DNA of 64,000 nt. It comes from an uncultured Bacilli bacterium. Its GTDB lineage: Bacteria > Bacillota_I > Bacilli_A > RFN20 > CAG-826. The translations under genes were made by a program, and so were the position numbers. Below, piece by piece: positions 16,123 to 24,776 of this stretch. Numbering within the stretch: the first letter of the stretch is position 1; every line of letters starts with the position of its first letter. The notes below the pieces were generated by a model. That model did no database searches and had not been told where the DNA came from. It saw only the letters and a list, made by a program, of their open reading frames with translations. The DNA is taken from contig CALVHN010000001.1 of the NCBI GenBank assembly GCA_944327845.1, positions 197,149 to 261,148 of the forward strand. The letters run 5' to 3'.

Positions 16123-18474
16123 TTACTGGTTAGCATTGTAAAATTTATCTAATTCATTAATAAGTTCTTCATTACTTTCAATAAATTTATGATTCAGCCA
16201 AATTGAATTAAATAAATTAAGAAATTTGTTATTACCATAACGCCTATCAATTAATAAAACAGCTCCTCTATCATTCTCACTTCTTATAACTCTTCCAACA
16301 GCTTGCATCACCTTATTTATACCAACATTTAAAAAAGCGTATTCATAACCATCATATCCTATTGAAGTATAATAATTTTGTAGTAATTTGTTTTCATAGT
16401 TTACCATAGGCAATCCTATTCCAATGATAACGACTCCAATTAATTTTTCGCCAATTAGATCAATACCTTCAGAAAAGCTTCCTCCAATTACACAAAAAGC
16501 GATTCTTACTTTTTCCTCTACTATTGAGAAAAAATCTAAAAAGTCATTTTTTTCTTCAATGCTCATATTTCTTTTTTGAACAATAAAATCAATATTATCT
16601 AAGTTAAAATTTTCAAGAAGCATTTCTAAATATTCAAAACTTGGACAATAAACAATATAATTTCCATTTTTTTCTAAACAAAAAGTTTTTATCGCTTCAA
16701 TTACTTTATTAATAGAAGATTTTCTATCTTTATATAATAATGAAATGTTTTTATTAATTAAAATTTTAAGATTATCCTTATTAAAAGGAGAAGGAATAGT
16801 GTAACTTTCTAAGTCGTTCCTAGATAATAATAAATTTTCATAATAACTTACTGGAGAGAGAGTAGCCGAAAAAAATACACTCCCGCAACATTTATAAACT
16901 GTATCCTTAATAAATTTAGATGCATCTAAACATTTAATACATAAAACTATTTCATCATTTTCTTTTTCTAGGAAAAGTTTAAAAATATCATTGTCATTTA
17001 AAACGAGATGGTAAATTTGTATAAATTTATATAATTCTAAAGTTAAATCATCAATTAATGGAAAGTGTTCTAGTGAGTCCAATTTATATTTTTGAAATTG
17101 AGTTAAAAAAGCTTCACAGGTTAAAATAAAATCTTCATCATAATTTTCTACAACTAAATTTTTGTCTATCAAAAAATCATTAAATAATTTTATATATTTT
17201 TTTAAATCTAAAATAATTTTATTTAGTTTTTTATCAACGATTATATTGAATTCGTCTTCGCATGAATTAAATAATTTTAAAGGCAAGCGTTGAGAATACA
17301 TTTCTCTTCCTCGATCAATTAAATTATGTGCTTCATCAACTAATAAAAACTTATTATATTCCTTATCCGAAGTAACAAAATATCTTTTTAAAAGAGAAAT
17401 TTTATTAAATGCATAATTGTAATCACAAATAATAAAATCGCTGTATGATGAAATATCTAAAGCTAATTCAAAAGGACAAATCTTATATTTATAGGCTAGT
17501 TTTAAAATATTCTTTTTGGTGAACATTTTGGGTTTTATTAATTCTTGAGAAAGTATTTCCCTTAATTTTGAATAGTATCCAATTGTATAAACACATTCTT
17601 CTGGATTGCATCTCCCAACTTTCTTTGTATTTATACACATTTTAGTTTTTGCTTGTATTTCAACTGATGTTAAAAGAATTTCTTTTCCTCTTAAATCTTC
17701 TAGAGCTTTATTTGCTGATTCAAAACCACTATTTTTAGCAGTCAAATAAAAAACACGATTAATTTTTTGCTCTTTTATTCCAAATAAAGAACCATAAATT
17801 GTACTAATTGTTTTCCCAATACCAGTACTCGCTTCAATGAATATATTTTTATTAGTCAGTGCACATTCTTTGGTTTTTTCTATTAATAATTCTTGCCCAT
17901 CACGAATAAAAGGGAACGGAAAAGATAGATTTGATAACGATTTAAGGGTGCTTATTTGTTTTCTATAAATAATTGATCTAAAAGAAGAATATTCTTCAAT
18001 ATATTTATAAATTTTTTCTTCAATTTCACTAAAATTATAAAGAAATGATTTTATTTCCCTTTCATTAGTATTTTGACTTATGTATGTTAAAAGAATTTCA
18101 ATATTGTTACAACCATGCTCTTTTGCATACATATATCCATAAAATTCAGCCTGTGAAAGATGCCAGTCTTTATTTTCTAAGAAAAATTTTTCAATCGAAA
18201 TATTGGTAGTTTTAATTTCATCTATTATTACTTTGTTATTTTCAATTATTAAACCATCAATTCTTCCGTTAATATGATACTCAAAACTTTTATAAACAAG
18301 TATTGTAGATACACTAACTTCAGAGAGATAATTTTCGCTTTGTTTAGACTGATAGATTTCATGCATTTGGGAGCCAATTTGCATTGTACTACTATTAAAA
18401 ACACGAGAATCTATGTCTCCTTTTCTCATTAAAAAATCAACAATTTCATGAACACTAACGTTAATGATTTGCAT
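16123..18474 (-). CDS. PD-(D/E)XK nuclease fused to DinG/XPD-type helicase
   Basis: About 783 residues. Residues 1-190 form a RecB/Cas4-like nuclease: GRIDGL, then DEIKTT (the D...ExK core), then QAEFYGYMY (QxxxY). From about 205 there is an SF2 XPD/Rad3-like helicase with ASTGIGKT (Walker A), an iron-sulfur cysteine set (CINTKK, GRCNPEEC, CPFELA), LLVDEAHNL (motif II, DEAH), and VMQAVGRVIRSENDRG (motif VI). It is probably a 5'-3' helicase-nuclease in DNA repair; the exact role is unknown. The first in-frame start could also be TTG at 18483, which would overlap the fmt stop as TTGA. It is coupled to fmt in either case. Confidence 0.85.
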   Translation of the reverse strand: MQIINVSVHEIVDFLMRKGDIDSRVFNSSTMQIGSQMHEIYQSKQSENYLSEVSVSTILVYKSFEYHINGRIDGLIIENNKVIIDEIKTTNISIEKFFLENKDWHLSQAEFYGYMYAKEHGCNNIEILLTYISQNTNEREIKSFLYNFSEIEEKIYKYIEEYSSFRSIIYRKQISTLKSLSNLSFPFPFIRDGQELLIEKTKECALTNKNIFIEASTGIGKTISTIYGSLFGIKEQKINRVFYLTAKNSGFESANKALEDLRGKEILLTSVEIQAKTKMCINTKKVGRCNPEECVYTIGYYSKLREILSQELIKPKMFTKKNILKLAYKYKICPFELALDISSYSDFIICDYNYAFNKISLLKRYFVTSDKEYNKFLLVDEAHNLIDRGREMYSQRLPLKLFNSCEDEFNIIVDKKLNKIILDLKKYIKLFNDFLIDKNLVVENYDEDFILTCEAFLTQFQKYKLDSLEHFPLIDDLTLELYKFIQIYHLVLNDNDIFKLFLEKENDEIVLCIKCLDASKFIKDTVYKCCGSVFFSATLSPVSYYENLLLSRNDLESYTIPSPFNKDNLKILINKNISLLYKDRKSSINKVIEAIKTFCLEKNGNYIVYCPSFEYLEMLLENFNLDNIDFIVQKRNMSIEEKNDFLDFFSIVEEKVRIAFCVIGGSFSEGIDLIGEKLIGVVIIGIGLPMVNYENKLLQNYYTSIGYDGYEYAFLNVGINKVMQAVGRVIRSENDRGAVLLIDRRYGNNKFLNLFNSIWLNHKFIESNEELINELDKFYNANQ

Positions 18475-18479
18475 TTTAA

Positions 18480-19418
18480 TCAAATAATATCGCCTATTTC
18501 AAAAAAGTTTTTATTACCGTTATAAAAGTCAGAAATATTGAGCATTTTTTTCCCAGGTCTTTGAAGTTTAGTTATACATATAACATAATTTGAGGTTCCA
18601 ATCTTTAAGCCATCCTTAGAAAAATCTAATATTTCTCTTCTTTTTCCTGCTTTTAAATCAATAATTTTTGCTTCAGATACTTTAATCTTTTCGTTTTTAT
18701 ACACAAAATAAGCACCAGGATTTGAAGTAAATGCGCGTATTTTGTTAAAAATATTTTTTGAGGTATCGCTAAAAGAAATTTCTCCATCACTACTCAAGAT
18801 TTTCTTTGTAAAAGTTATCTCATTTTCATTTTGTTCTATACCTTTATTATTTCCATCAATAATTTCTTGTATACTATCGTTAAATAATTCATATGCACAT
18901 TGACTTATTTTAATTTGAAGAGAATCATAGTTATCTGAATCGCAAATTTTAAAAGACTTTTGAGTATAAATTCTTCCTGCATCCATCTTTTCAACCATTT
19001 GCATTAAAGTTACACCAGTCTCACTATCACCATTTAATAAAGCTGTTTGAATCGGAGATGCACCTCTATATTTAGGCAATAACGATCCATGTAAGTTCAA
19101 ACATCCAAATTTTGGAGTATCTAATACTTCTTTTGGAACAATTTGTCCATAAGCCATTGTTAAAATTAAATCAGGATTCAAATCGCGAATAAATAAATAA
19201 TCATTTTTTATTCTATGAGGTTGAAAAACAGGAATTCCATATTTTTTAGCAATAGCTTTTGTGGGAACATTAGTAATAATTTGTTTCCTTCCAATAGGTT
19301 TATCTTCTTGCGCTACTAAACCAATAATATTGAAATCTTCACTTAATAATTTTTCAAGAACATCAGCACTAATTTTTGGTGTTCCAAAATATAAAATTTT
19401 TATTTCTTTTTTGTTCAT
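18480..19418 (-). CDS. fmt: Methionyl-tRNA formyltransferase
   Basis: Formylates initiator Met-tRNA with 10-formyl-tetrahydrofolate. It has 312 residues. The N-terminal Rossmann domain has YFGTPKISADVLEKLL, and the catalytic signature LNLHGSLLPKYRGASPIQ gives the Asn-His pair, with the Asp in NGDSETGVT. The C-terminal OB-like tRNA-binding domain starts near residue 205. It ends in TGA, evidence for the standard code here. It is divergent from rpsT, with about 110 bases between them. Confidence 0.97.
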   Translation of the reverse strand: MNKKEIKILYFGTPKISADVLEKLLSEDFNIIGLVAQEDKPIGRKQIITNVPTKAIAKKYGIPVFQPHRIKNDYLFIRDLNPDLILTMAYGQIVPKEVLDTPKFGCLNLHGSLLPKYRGASPIQTALLNGDSETGVTLMQMVEKMDAGRIYTQKSFKICDSDNYDSLQIKISQCAYELFNDSIQEIIDGNNKGIEQNENEITFTKKILSSDGEISFSDTSKNIFNKIRAFTSNPGAYFVYKNEKIKVSEAKIIDLKAGKRREILDFSKDGLKIGTSNYVICITKLQRPGKKMLNISDFYNGNKNFFEIGDII

Positions 19419-19471
19419 GTTTCAATTATAATATAAAAACTTAAATCACACGATAGCGACATTCATTTTTA

Positions 19472-19500
19472 TTGATTATCGTCTTGTTTAAGTGTAAAAT
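19472..19500 (+). promoter_or_regulatory. rpsT promoter
   Basis: TTGATT (19472-19477), 17 bases, TAAAAT (19495-19500), preceded by TG in extended -10 style. The predicted start is near 19507, giving a leader of about 20 bases with the ribosome site GAAAGAGG. Confidence 0.75.
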
Positions 19501-19528
19501 ATTTCACGTATTGAAAGAGGTATTGTAA

Positions 19529-19795
19529 ATGGCAAACATTAAATCACAAAAGAAAAGAATTAAAACCAATGAAAAAGCACGAATTAGAAATGTAGCTTAT
19601 AAATCTAAATTAAGAACTGCAATTAAAGCTGTAAGAGTTGCCTGCGCTAATAAAGATTTAGAAAATGCAAAAGTTTTATTTGTTAAAGCAACAAGCATAA
19701 TTGATAGATCAGTAACTAAAGGTATTACTACAAAAAAAGCTGCTGCTAGACAAAAATCAAACTTACAACTTTTAATTAATAAAGTTTCTGCTTAA
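19529..19795 (+). CDS. rpsT: 30S ribosomal protein S20 (bS20)
   Basis: Helical 16S-binding protein of the 30S subunit. The 88-residue Lys/Arg/Ala-rich sequence begins MANIKSQKKRIKTNEKAR, and the C-terminal KGITTKKAAARQKSNLQ segment is diagnostic. It has its own promoter (19472-19500), a GAAAGAGG ribosome site and an intrinsic terminator, so it is monocistronic. It is one of few plus-strand genes in the first half of the window. It is convergent with holA, the usual neighbour of rpsT in Bacilli. Confidence 0.98.
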   Translation: MANIKSQKKRIKTNEKARIRNVAYKSKLRTAIKAVRVACANKDLENAKVLFVKATSIIDRSVTKGITTKKAAARQKSNLQLLINKVSA

Positions 19796-19826
19796 GTTTA
19801 TTTATTATTTTTAAAGTTCTTTAATT

Positions 19827-19852
19827 ACCAGGACTATTGTTCTGGTTTTTTT
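19827..19852 (+). terminator. rpsT terminator
   Basis: ACCAGGAC and GTTCTGGT form an 8-bp stem (one G-T pair) around TATT, followed by seven T. It lies between the convergent genes rpsT and holA, 32 bases after the rpsT stop. Confidence 0.9.
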
Positions 19853-19862
19853 ATGTTGTAAG

Positions 19863-20813
19863 TTAGAAATTTAACAAAAATAATTCAAATCCGAATTTTT
19901 GGTCGATTAAACTGTGTTTAATTTTATAATCTAATTCATAAAGAGATAATAAATTTCTATTTATATTATTTTCTCCAATTTTTAATCCATTTTTTAAATT
20001 AATTTGTACTCTATATGGGTGACAGTTAAGTTCTTTAGCAATTTCGCCACTATTAAACCCATTATTATTCATTAAAACAACTTGATCCATAAAAATTAAT
20101 GAAGTAGTTATTGTATTGATTAAAGTGACAACATCATAATAATTTATTAAATCTCTAAAATATTGAATGGCTTTATCTTTTTTATTGCTTACCAAGACAT
20201 TTACCAATTCAAAAATATCATTCTCAGGTTGAGATGTTACAATTTTTTTAACATCATCTAAATCAATATTATTAGATTTAAATAACAATAATTTTTGAAC
20301 TTCATTCTCGAAAAGATTTAAATCATTTTTGCAACGTATAACAATTTCATTTATCGCATCATCACTTATATTAATATTTTTGGATTGAAAATATTTAGTC
20401 ACATATTTATTCCATTCATAACTTTTTATATTTTCAAGTTTAATTAATTTTCCTTTTTCATTTATTAATTTAACTAAAGGGTTTGAAGAATTTATATTAT
20501 CAACTAAACACTCAAATATTATGAGAACATTTTCATTTTCATTATTCAAATAATCCTTAAAATTATTGATAACATTTTTTTGAAAATCTGATTTTTTGCT
20601 TTCTATTAAAAAATATGGATTAAAATAAACAATTATTTTTTTATCATTTGTCAAACTTATTTGATTTGCTTCATCAATTATGTTAAAAAGTGTCATCTCA
20701 TCCTTTTTAACCCTTATTAAGTTATAATCACTTTCACCTACAAAAGAATTAATAATCTTTTTTTCTTGTTTTTTAATCATTAATTCTTGTAGACCGAATA
20801 ATAAATAAACCAT
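19863..20813 (-). CDS. holA: DNA polymerase III subunit delta
   Basis: Clamp-loader subunit that opens the beta clamp. It has 316 residues, an AAA+-like fold without a Walker A, and the family start MVYLLFGLQELMIKKQ. The mid-region FNPYFLIESKKSDFQKN and the C-terminal helical part (HPYRVQINLKNGLKI, YELDYKIKHSLIDQKFGFE) are typical of HolA. It lies downstream of comEC in the standard comEA-comEC-holA-rpsT arrangement. A TATAAT (20826-20821) ends seven bases before the ATG with no ribosome site, so holA seems to have its own leaderless transcript as well. Confidence 0.9.
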   Translation of the reverse strand: MVYLLFGLQELMIKKQEKKIINSFVGESDYNLIRVKKDEMTLFNIIDEANQISLTNDKKIIVYFNPYFLIESKKSDFQKNVINNFKDYLNNENENVLIIFECLVDNINSSNPLVKLINEKGKLIKLENIKSYEWNKYVTKYFQSKNINISDDAINEIVIRCKNDLNLFENEVQKLLLFKSNNIDLDDVKKIVTSQPENDIFELVNVLVSNKKDKAIQYFRDLINYYDVVTLINTITTSLIFMDQVVLMNNNGFNSGEIAKELNCHPYRVQINLKNGLKIGENNINRNLLSLYELDYKIKHSLIDQKFGFELFLLNF

Positions 20814-20833
20814 AACTAGTATTATACTTTACT

Positions 20834-22858
20834 TTAAAAGTAATTATAAGTTATTGTTCCTTCTTTATCTGTTCTTCTTATTTTTACATCGTTATTTTCT
20901 AGAATTTTTATTACTTCTTTATGTGGATGATTATAAAAATTATTTTCTCCACATGAGATTATAGCTTCTTTTGGTTGTAATGTTTCAATAAAATTTTCTG
21001 ATGTTGATGTATTACTTCCATGGTGACCAACTTTAAGAATATCAGCTTTAAGGTTTTTAAAGTTCTTTAAAATATCTTCTTCCACTTTTTTCGATGAATC
21101 ACCCATCAACAAGAACATCACACCACTTATTTCAAAATTTAAAACTAAAGATTTGTCATTTTCATTATCATATTTATCTCTTTCAATATTTAAATCATTA
21201 AATTTAAGTTTTGTATTAACTTTTGAAATATCATCATTATTCGAAAATATATTTTTTACACAAAAATTTTCCCTTAATGATTCTAAAGCTCCATTATGAT
21301 CAAAGTCATCGTGTGTTATAAATAAATAATCAATATCATACACTCTTTCTTTTTTTAAAAACGGTATTAAAACGCTTTCTGATAAATCTTTATATTTTAA
21401 TCCTCCAGTATCAATTAAATAATTTTCAAGTCTATAGTTAATATAAATTGCATCTCCTTGACCAACATTTATAAAAGATACTTTATTAATAATTAAATTA
21501 TTTATCGGGATGCAATAAACTAACAATGAAGAACATAAAACTGGAGAAGCAAATTTTAATATTTTTTTGAAGTTTATTTCTGAAAAATAAATTAAAAATA
21601 AAACGATTAAGAAATATACTATATAACCAAATTGATTAAATGGTGGAACATTTATATCGAATTGACCAATATTGATGTAAAAAGAAAAATTTAATATCTT
21701 AAAGATAAATGTATTTATAAAACCAAAATTAATTCCATAAAATGCCGGTAATATCAACAGAAATAAAAACTTAGATAATGATAAAAATAATGAACTTAAA
21801 ATTAATCCAACAATATTTATTGAGTTATAAAATTGGATCATGAAAGGCAAAAATACACCTAATAAAATAATTTTTTTAATAAAAAATTGAGAAATCTTTT
21901 TATGCCTATATATTAATAACTGTGAAAAATTTAGTATTGTTACAATAGTAAACGGAATAATAAAAGAAAATTGAAATACATTATATGGTGAAATTAACAG
22001 AAGAATTATTCCTGTAATGGATATTATTTCAATTCTCTCAAATTTATTTTTAAGATATTCTTTATTAATTAAATTTAATAAGAAGAATATCAAAACTCTA
22101 AGTGTTGGCAATGTATTAATATTAAAAAATATAAACGGCGATAAAACTAAAAGAGCTAGCCAACTGCTTAATTTATCATTTACAAAAAAGGAAAAAACTT
22201 TTTTAAATGTATATAAAACAAAAGAAATAAATGTACCACTTAAAGCAATTAAATTTACCAATCTTAAGTCTCTGAAATTACTTTTAAGTGGATCATCATA
22301 TTTACTAGCATTAAACAGAATTGAAGATGCAAATTCTTTAACTAATGGTTCTTTAATGCGACCAAGAACTTTCTTTTTAAATAAATTAAAATTTATTGGA
22401 AAATCAAAAATAATATTTTCACTTAAAGGAACAATTTCTCTTTCTATCCCTTTATTTTTTAAATAATTTTCAAAATCAAACTCGCTTTCAAGTGTTATAA
22501 AATGTAAATCTTGTAACTCACCATTTATTTCCACACAATCAAATAAATCAATATTTTTATTCTCAGTTTTTACATAAAACGTTTCTAAACCATCATATAA
22601 AAGTAAATAATTTTCTTTTTTAGTTATTACTATGCCTTTTATATTTTCACTTTGAAATGATTTTATTGGAACATTTATAATAAATAATCCGAAGGAAAAA
22701 AATATAAGGGAAATAATCTTACATTTTTTTGAATAATTTTTATTCAAAAATAATTTTACAAAAATTATAAGCAGAAATACTATTCCAACGAAATAAGTAT
22801 CCTTATTGCATAAAATAATACCAGCAATTAACGATAAAAAATAAAGAAAAATTTTCAC
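20834..22858 (-). CDS. comEC: DNA-uptake channel protein ComEC
   Basis: Polytopic protein that forms the channel for single-strand DNA entry in natural transformation. It has 674 residues: two N-terminal helices, an extracellular OB-like part, the central competence domain of about ten membrane helices (about 180-440), and a C-terminal metallo-beta-lactamase domain. That domain has SFINVGQGDAIYI, ITHDDFDHNGAL (the HxDxDH site) and KVGHHGSNTST. All metal ligands appear present, so the nuclease-like domain is probably intact. It starts with GTG two bases after the comEA stop region and is clearly coupled to comEA. Expression is probably driven by the box at 23414-23445. Confidence 0.94.
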   Translation of the reverse strand: MKIFLYFLSLIAGIILCNKDTYFVGIVFLLIIFVKLFLNKNYSKKCKIISLIFFSFGLFIINVPIKSFQSENIKGIVITKKENYLLLYDGLETFYVKTENKNIDLFDCVEINGELQDLHFITLESEFDFENYLKNKGIEREIVPLSENIIFDFPINFNLFKKKVLGRIKEPLVKEFASSILFNASKYDDPLKSNFRDLRLVNLIALSGTFISFVLYTFKKVFSFFVNDKLSSWLALLVLSPFIFFNINTLPTLRVLIFFLLNLINKEYLKNKFERIEIISITGIILLLISPYNVFQFSFIIPFTIVTILNFSQLLIYRHKKISQFFIKKIILLGVFLPFMIQFYNSINIVGLILSSLFLSLSKFLFLLILPAFYGINFGFINTFIFKILNFSFYINIGQFDINVPPFNQFGYIVYFLIVLFLIYFSEINFKKILKFASPVLCSSLLVYCIPINNLIINKVSFINVGQGDAIYINYRLENYLIDTGGLKYKDLSESVLIPFLKKERVYDIDYLFITHDDFDHNGALESLRENFCVKNIFSNNDDISKVNTKLKFNDLNIERDKYDNENDKSLVLNFEISGVMFLLMGDSSKKVEEDILKNFKNLKADILKVGHHGSNTSTSENFIETLQPKEAIISCGENNFYNHPHKEVIKILENNDVKIRRTDKEGTITYNYF

Positions 22859-22859
22859 A

Positions 22860-23396
22860 TTAGTCGTGAAGTGTTATGTAGTTCTTACATAAATTAAATT
22901 TAGAGTTACCAATTCCAGTCACATTCATGATTGATTCAATGGTGTAGAATATTCCATTTTCATTTCGATAATCAATCAAGGATTCAGAGACAGTTTCACC
23001 AAATCCATTTAAAGTCATAAGTTCTTCAACATCTGCTTCGTTAATATTAACTTTAACAATTGGATCTTCACTACAGACATCAGTATGGTCATATTTTGGT
23101 GGAATATAATATGAATTATTTGCAACTACTTCAGCCTCAAGAAAAAAGCACCTTTCATCACCGTTTGTTGTAATCCCGCCTGCTGCTGCTAATAAATCTT
23201 CCATACATGCGCCTTCGCTTAAAACATATTCGCCAGGTTTAGCAACTTCACCTGTCACTCCAATTGTTAATGTATTATTATCATCAACAAATGTTGTATT
23301 ATCGTCTCCATGAGAAATATTTGGATCAACCATTTGAAATGCAACTAATCCAATAATCGTAACAATAGCGACAACTAAACAAATTTTTAAAATCAT
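22860..23396 (-). CDS. comEA: DNA receptor ComEA
   Basis: Membrane-anchored DNA-binding receptor for transformation. It has 178 residues: an N-terminal anchor (about 3-23), an acidic Asp/Asn/Thr-rich spacer, an SLBB-type domain (VTGEVAKPGEYVLSEGA, LLAAAGGI), and a C-terminal double helix-hairpin-helix (VNINEADVEELMTLNGFGE, IESIMNVTGIGNSKF). AGGAGG lies six bases before the ATG. It is first in the comEA-comEC pair, right after the shared promoter box and the greA terminator. Confidence 0.94.
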   Translation of the reverse strand: MILKICLVVAIVTIIGLVAFQMVDPNISHGDDNTTFVDDNNTLTIGVTGEVAKPGEYVLSEGACMEDLLAAAGGITTNGDERCFFLEAEVVANNSYYIPPKYDHTDVCSEDPIVKVNINEADVEELMTLNGFGETVSESLIDYRNENGIFYTIESIMNVTGIGNSKFNLCKNYITLHD

Positions 23397-23413
23397 TTTT
23401 ACCTCCTTTCATA

Positions 23414-23445
23414 TAACAAGATGCAAAAAGTAGGTAAAAATTACC
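23414..23445 (-). promoter_or_regulatory. Shared competence-type promoter box, copy B (comEA)
   Basis: Minus-strand GGTAATTTTT, nine bases, TTGCATCTTGTTA. The end of the box is 17 bases before the comEA ATG. The upstream block is identical to copy C (63907-63916) and the 13-mer is identical in all three copies. It overlaps nothing but the tail of the greA terminator T-tract. Because comEA is a known competence gene, this copy gives the box its likely meaning. Confidence 0.8.
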
Positions 23446-23447
23446 AA

Positions 23448-23484
23448 ATAAAATAAAAAAACTGCATTTTTTTACAAAATGCAG
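23448..23484 (-). terminator. greA terminator
   Basis: On the minus strand CTGCATTTT and AAAATGCAG form a 9-bp stem (23484-23462), followed by a T-rich tract (TTTTTTATTTTATTT). It ends greA transcription just before the comEA promoter box. Confidence 0.88.
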
Positions 23485-23504
23485 TGCTAATTCAAGATAT
23501 TTTT

Positions 23505-23999
23505 TTATTTTATATCAACAGAAAGGATTTTGATATCGTAAGGTTTTTTTGCTTTTACAGTTACAATATCACCAACTTTATGACCAACTAAAGCCATTCC
23601 AATTGGGCAGTCAGTTGAAATTTTCATAAATTCATTTGCTCCTGTTGAATAAGGAGAAGCTTCCTCGGTAGAAACAATTAAAACTTTAATTTGTTTGTTA
23701 TTTGATAAATTTTCAAATACAACATATTTTCCCATTCCAGCAGATTTATCTTTTTTATTAACTTCAACAACTTTTGCATTTACTAAAATTGTTTCTATTT
23801 CTTTAATTCTAGATTCAATAATAGATTGTCTATCTTTTGCAGCAGAATAATCAGCATTTTCGCTTAAATCTCCCATTGATCTAGCTGCTTGTAATTGTTC
23901 AATGACTGAAGGAAGTTCTTCATCAATCAATTTTCTTTTTTCTCGATTTAATTCATCAATACCTTCTTGTGTAAGAATAATTTCTTTATTTAATGCCAT
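23505..23999 (-). CDS. greA: Transcription elongation factor GreA
   Basis: Binds the RNA polymerase secondary channel and stimulates transcript cleavage in backtracked complexes. It has 164 residues. The N-terminal coiled coil has the acidic tip sequence ARSMGDLSENADYSAAKDRQ, including the Asp/Glu used in cleavage, and the C-terminal FKBP-like domain has the CPIGMALVGHKVGD segment. AGAGGT precedes the ATG. It is followed by a strong terminator, so it is not co-transcribed with comEA. Confidence 0.97.
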   Translation of the reverse strand: MALNKEIILTQEGIDELNREKRKLIDEELPSVIEQLQAARSMGDLSENADYSAAKDRQSIIESRIKEIETILVNAKVVEVNKKDKSAGMGKYVVFENLSNNKQIKVLIVSTEEASPYSTGANEFMKISTDCPIGMALVGHKVGDIVTVKAKKPYDIKILSVDIK

Positions 24000-24062
24000 A
24001 ATATACCTCTTTTTTATTCATGTGTGATTATATCATTAATTGAAATAATAAAAAATCTTTAA

Positions 24063-24332
24063 TTAATCTTTTATTTTCTCAAATTCAGGATCTTCATTAA
24101 AAGCTCCTAATACTTCCTGAGCTTCATTAAACTCTTCTTCATCTTCGATTTCAAAAATATTGCCTTCATCGTCATATCGATAAACAAAAACATCATCTGG
24201 ATTTGATTCTTCATAAACAAAACAATATTTTGCATTGCGATCTTCGTTTTCATATGTGAAAAGGATTTTTAACAAAAATTCTTTTTCACCATTATTTATA
24301 ATAATTTCATCATCATTAATCTTCTTGTTCAT
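24063..24332 (-). CDS. DUF1292 (YrzB-like) protein
   Basis: Acidic 89-residue protein of the DUF1292 family, unknown function. Seen here: IIINNGEKEFLLKILFTYENEDRNAKY, YVYEE-like core and VYRYDDEGN, followed by a Glu-rich end. In Bacilli it almost always follows ruvX and alaS, as here (alaS-ruvX-DUF1292). Its start overlaps the end of ruvX by 17 bases, consistent with coupling. The functional link to ruvX is inferred from gene order only. Confidence 0.85.
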   Translation of the reverse strand: MNKKINDDEIIINNGEKEFLLKILFTYENEDRNAKYCFVYEESNPDDVFVYRYDDEGNIFEIEDEEEFNEAQEVLGAFNEDPEFEKIKD

Positions 24333-24768
24333 ATTTAATACCCTTATCTTTATTATGTAAAAAATCTTCTAAAATAACAACAGCACTATACATATCAATA
24401 ACTTTTTTTATCTTTTCTTCTCTATATCCAAGAAAAATTAGCCTTTCTCTTGCTTCAATTGTTGAATATGCTTCATCATATAGATAGATTTTTAAATTTT
24501 TATTAGCTTTAAGCAAGTTATTAGCAAATTCTTTTGTTTCATTACACCTTCTAACACCTTTTGTATTACCTTGTAGCAAAGGAAATCCCAAAACGATATT
24601 AAATATATCGTTTTCCTTGGTAATTTTTAAAATGTGTTCGATTGCTAAATCAAGTTTACCAACAGGAAAAGTAAAATTTTCTCTAGGATGAACAAAACCC
24701 AATGAATCACTAACAGAAATTCCTAATGTTTTCGTCCCTAAATCTAAACCGATATATTTTTCTTCCAT
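24316..24768 (-). CDS. ruvX: RuvX/YqgF RNase H-fold nuclease
   Basis: Putative Holliday junction resolvase, also implicated in pre-16S rRNA 5' processing. It has 150 residues: GLDLGTKTLGISVSD at the N-terminus (first catalytic Asp), VLGFPLLQGNTKGVRR, the YDEAYSTIEARERL segment (catalytic Glu), and KKVIDMYSAVVILEDFL with the final Asp. It begins eight bases after the alaS stop and probably shares its T-box-controlled transcript. Confidence 0.94.
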   Translation of the reverse strand: MEEKYIGLDLGTKTLGISVSDSLGFVHPRENFTFPVGKLDLAIEHILKITKENDIFNIVLGFPLLQGNTKGVRRCNETKEFANNLLKANKNLKIYLYDEAYSTIEARERLIFLGYREEKIKKVIDMYSAVVILEDFLHNKDKGIKYEQED

Positions 24769-24776
24769 ATATTTGA

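Noticed and set aside
19419-19471. TATAAT near 19427 as the rpsT promoter
   Set aside because: It would give a leader of nearly 100 bases and has no -35; the TTGATT-N17-TAAAAT site nearer to the gene is much better.
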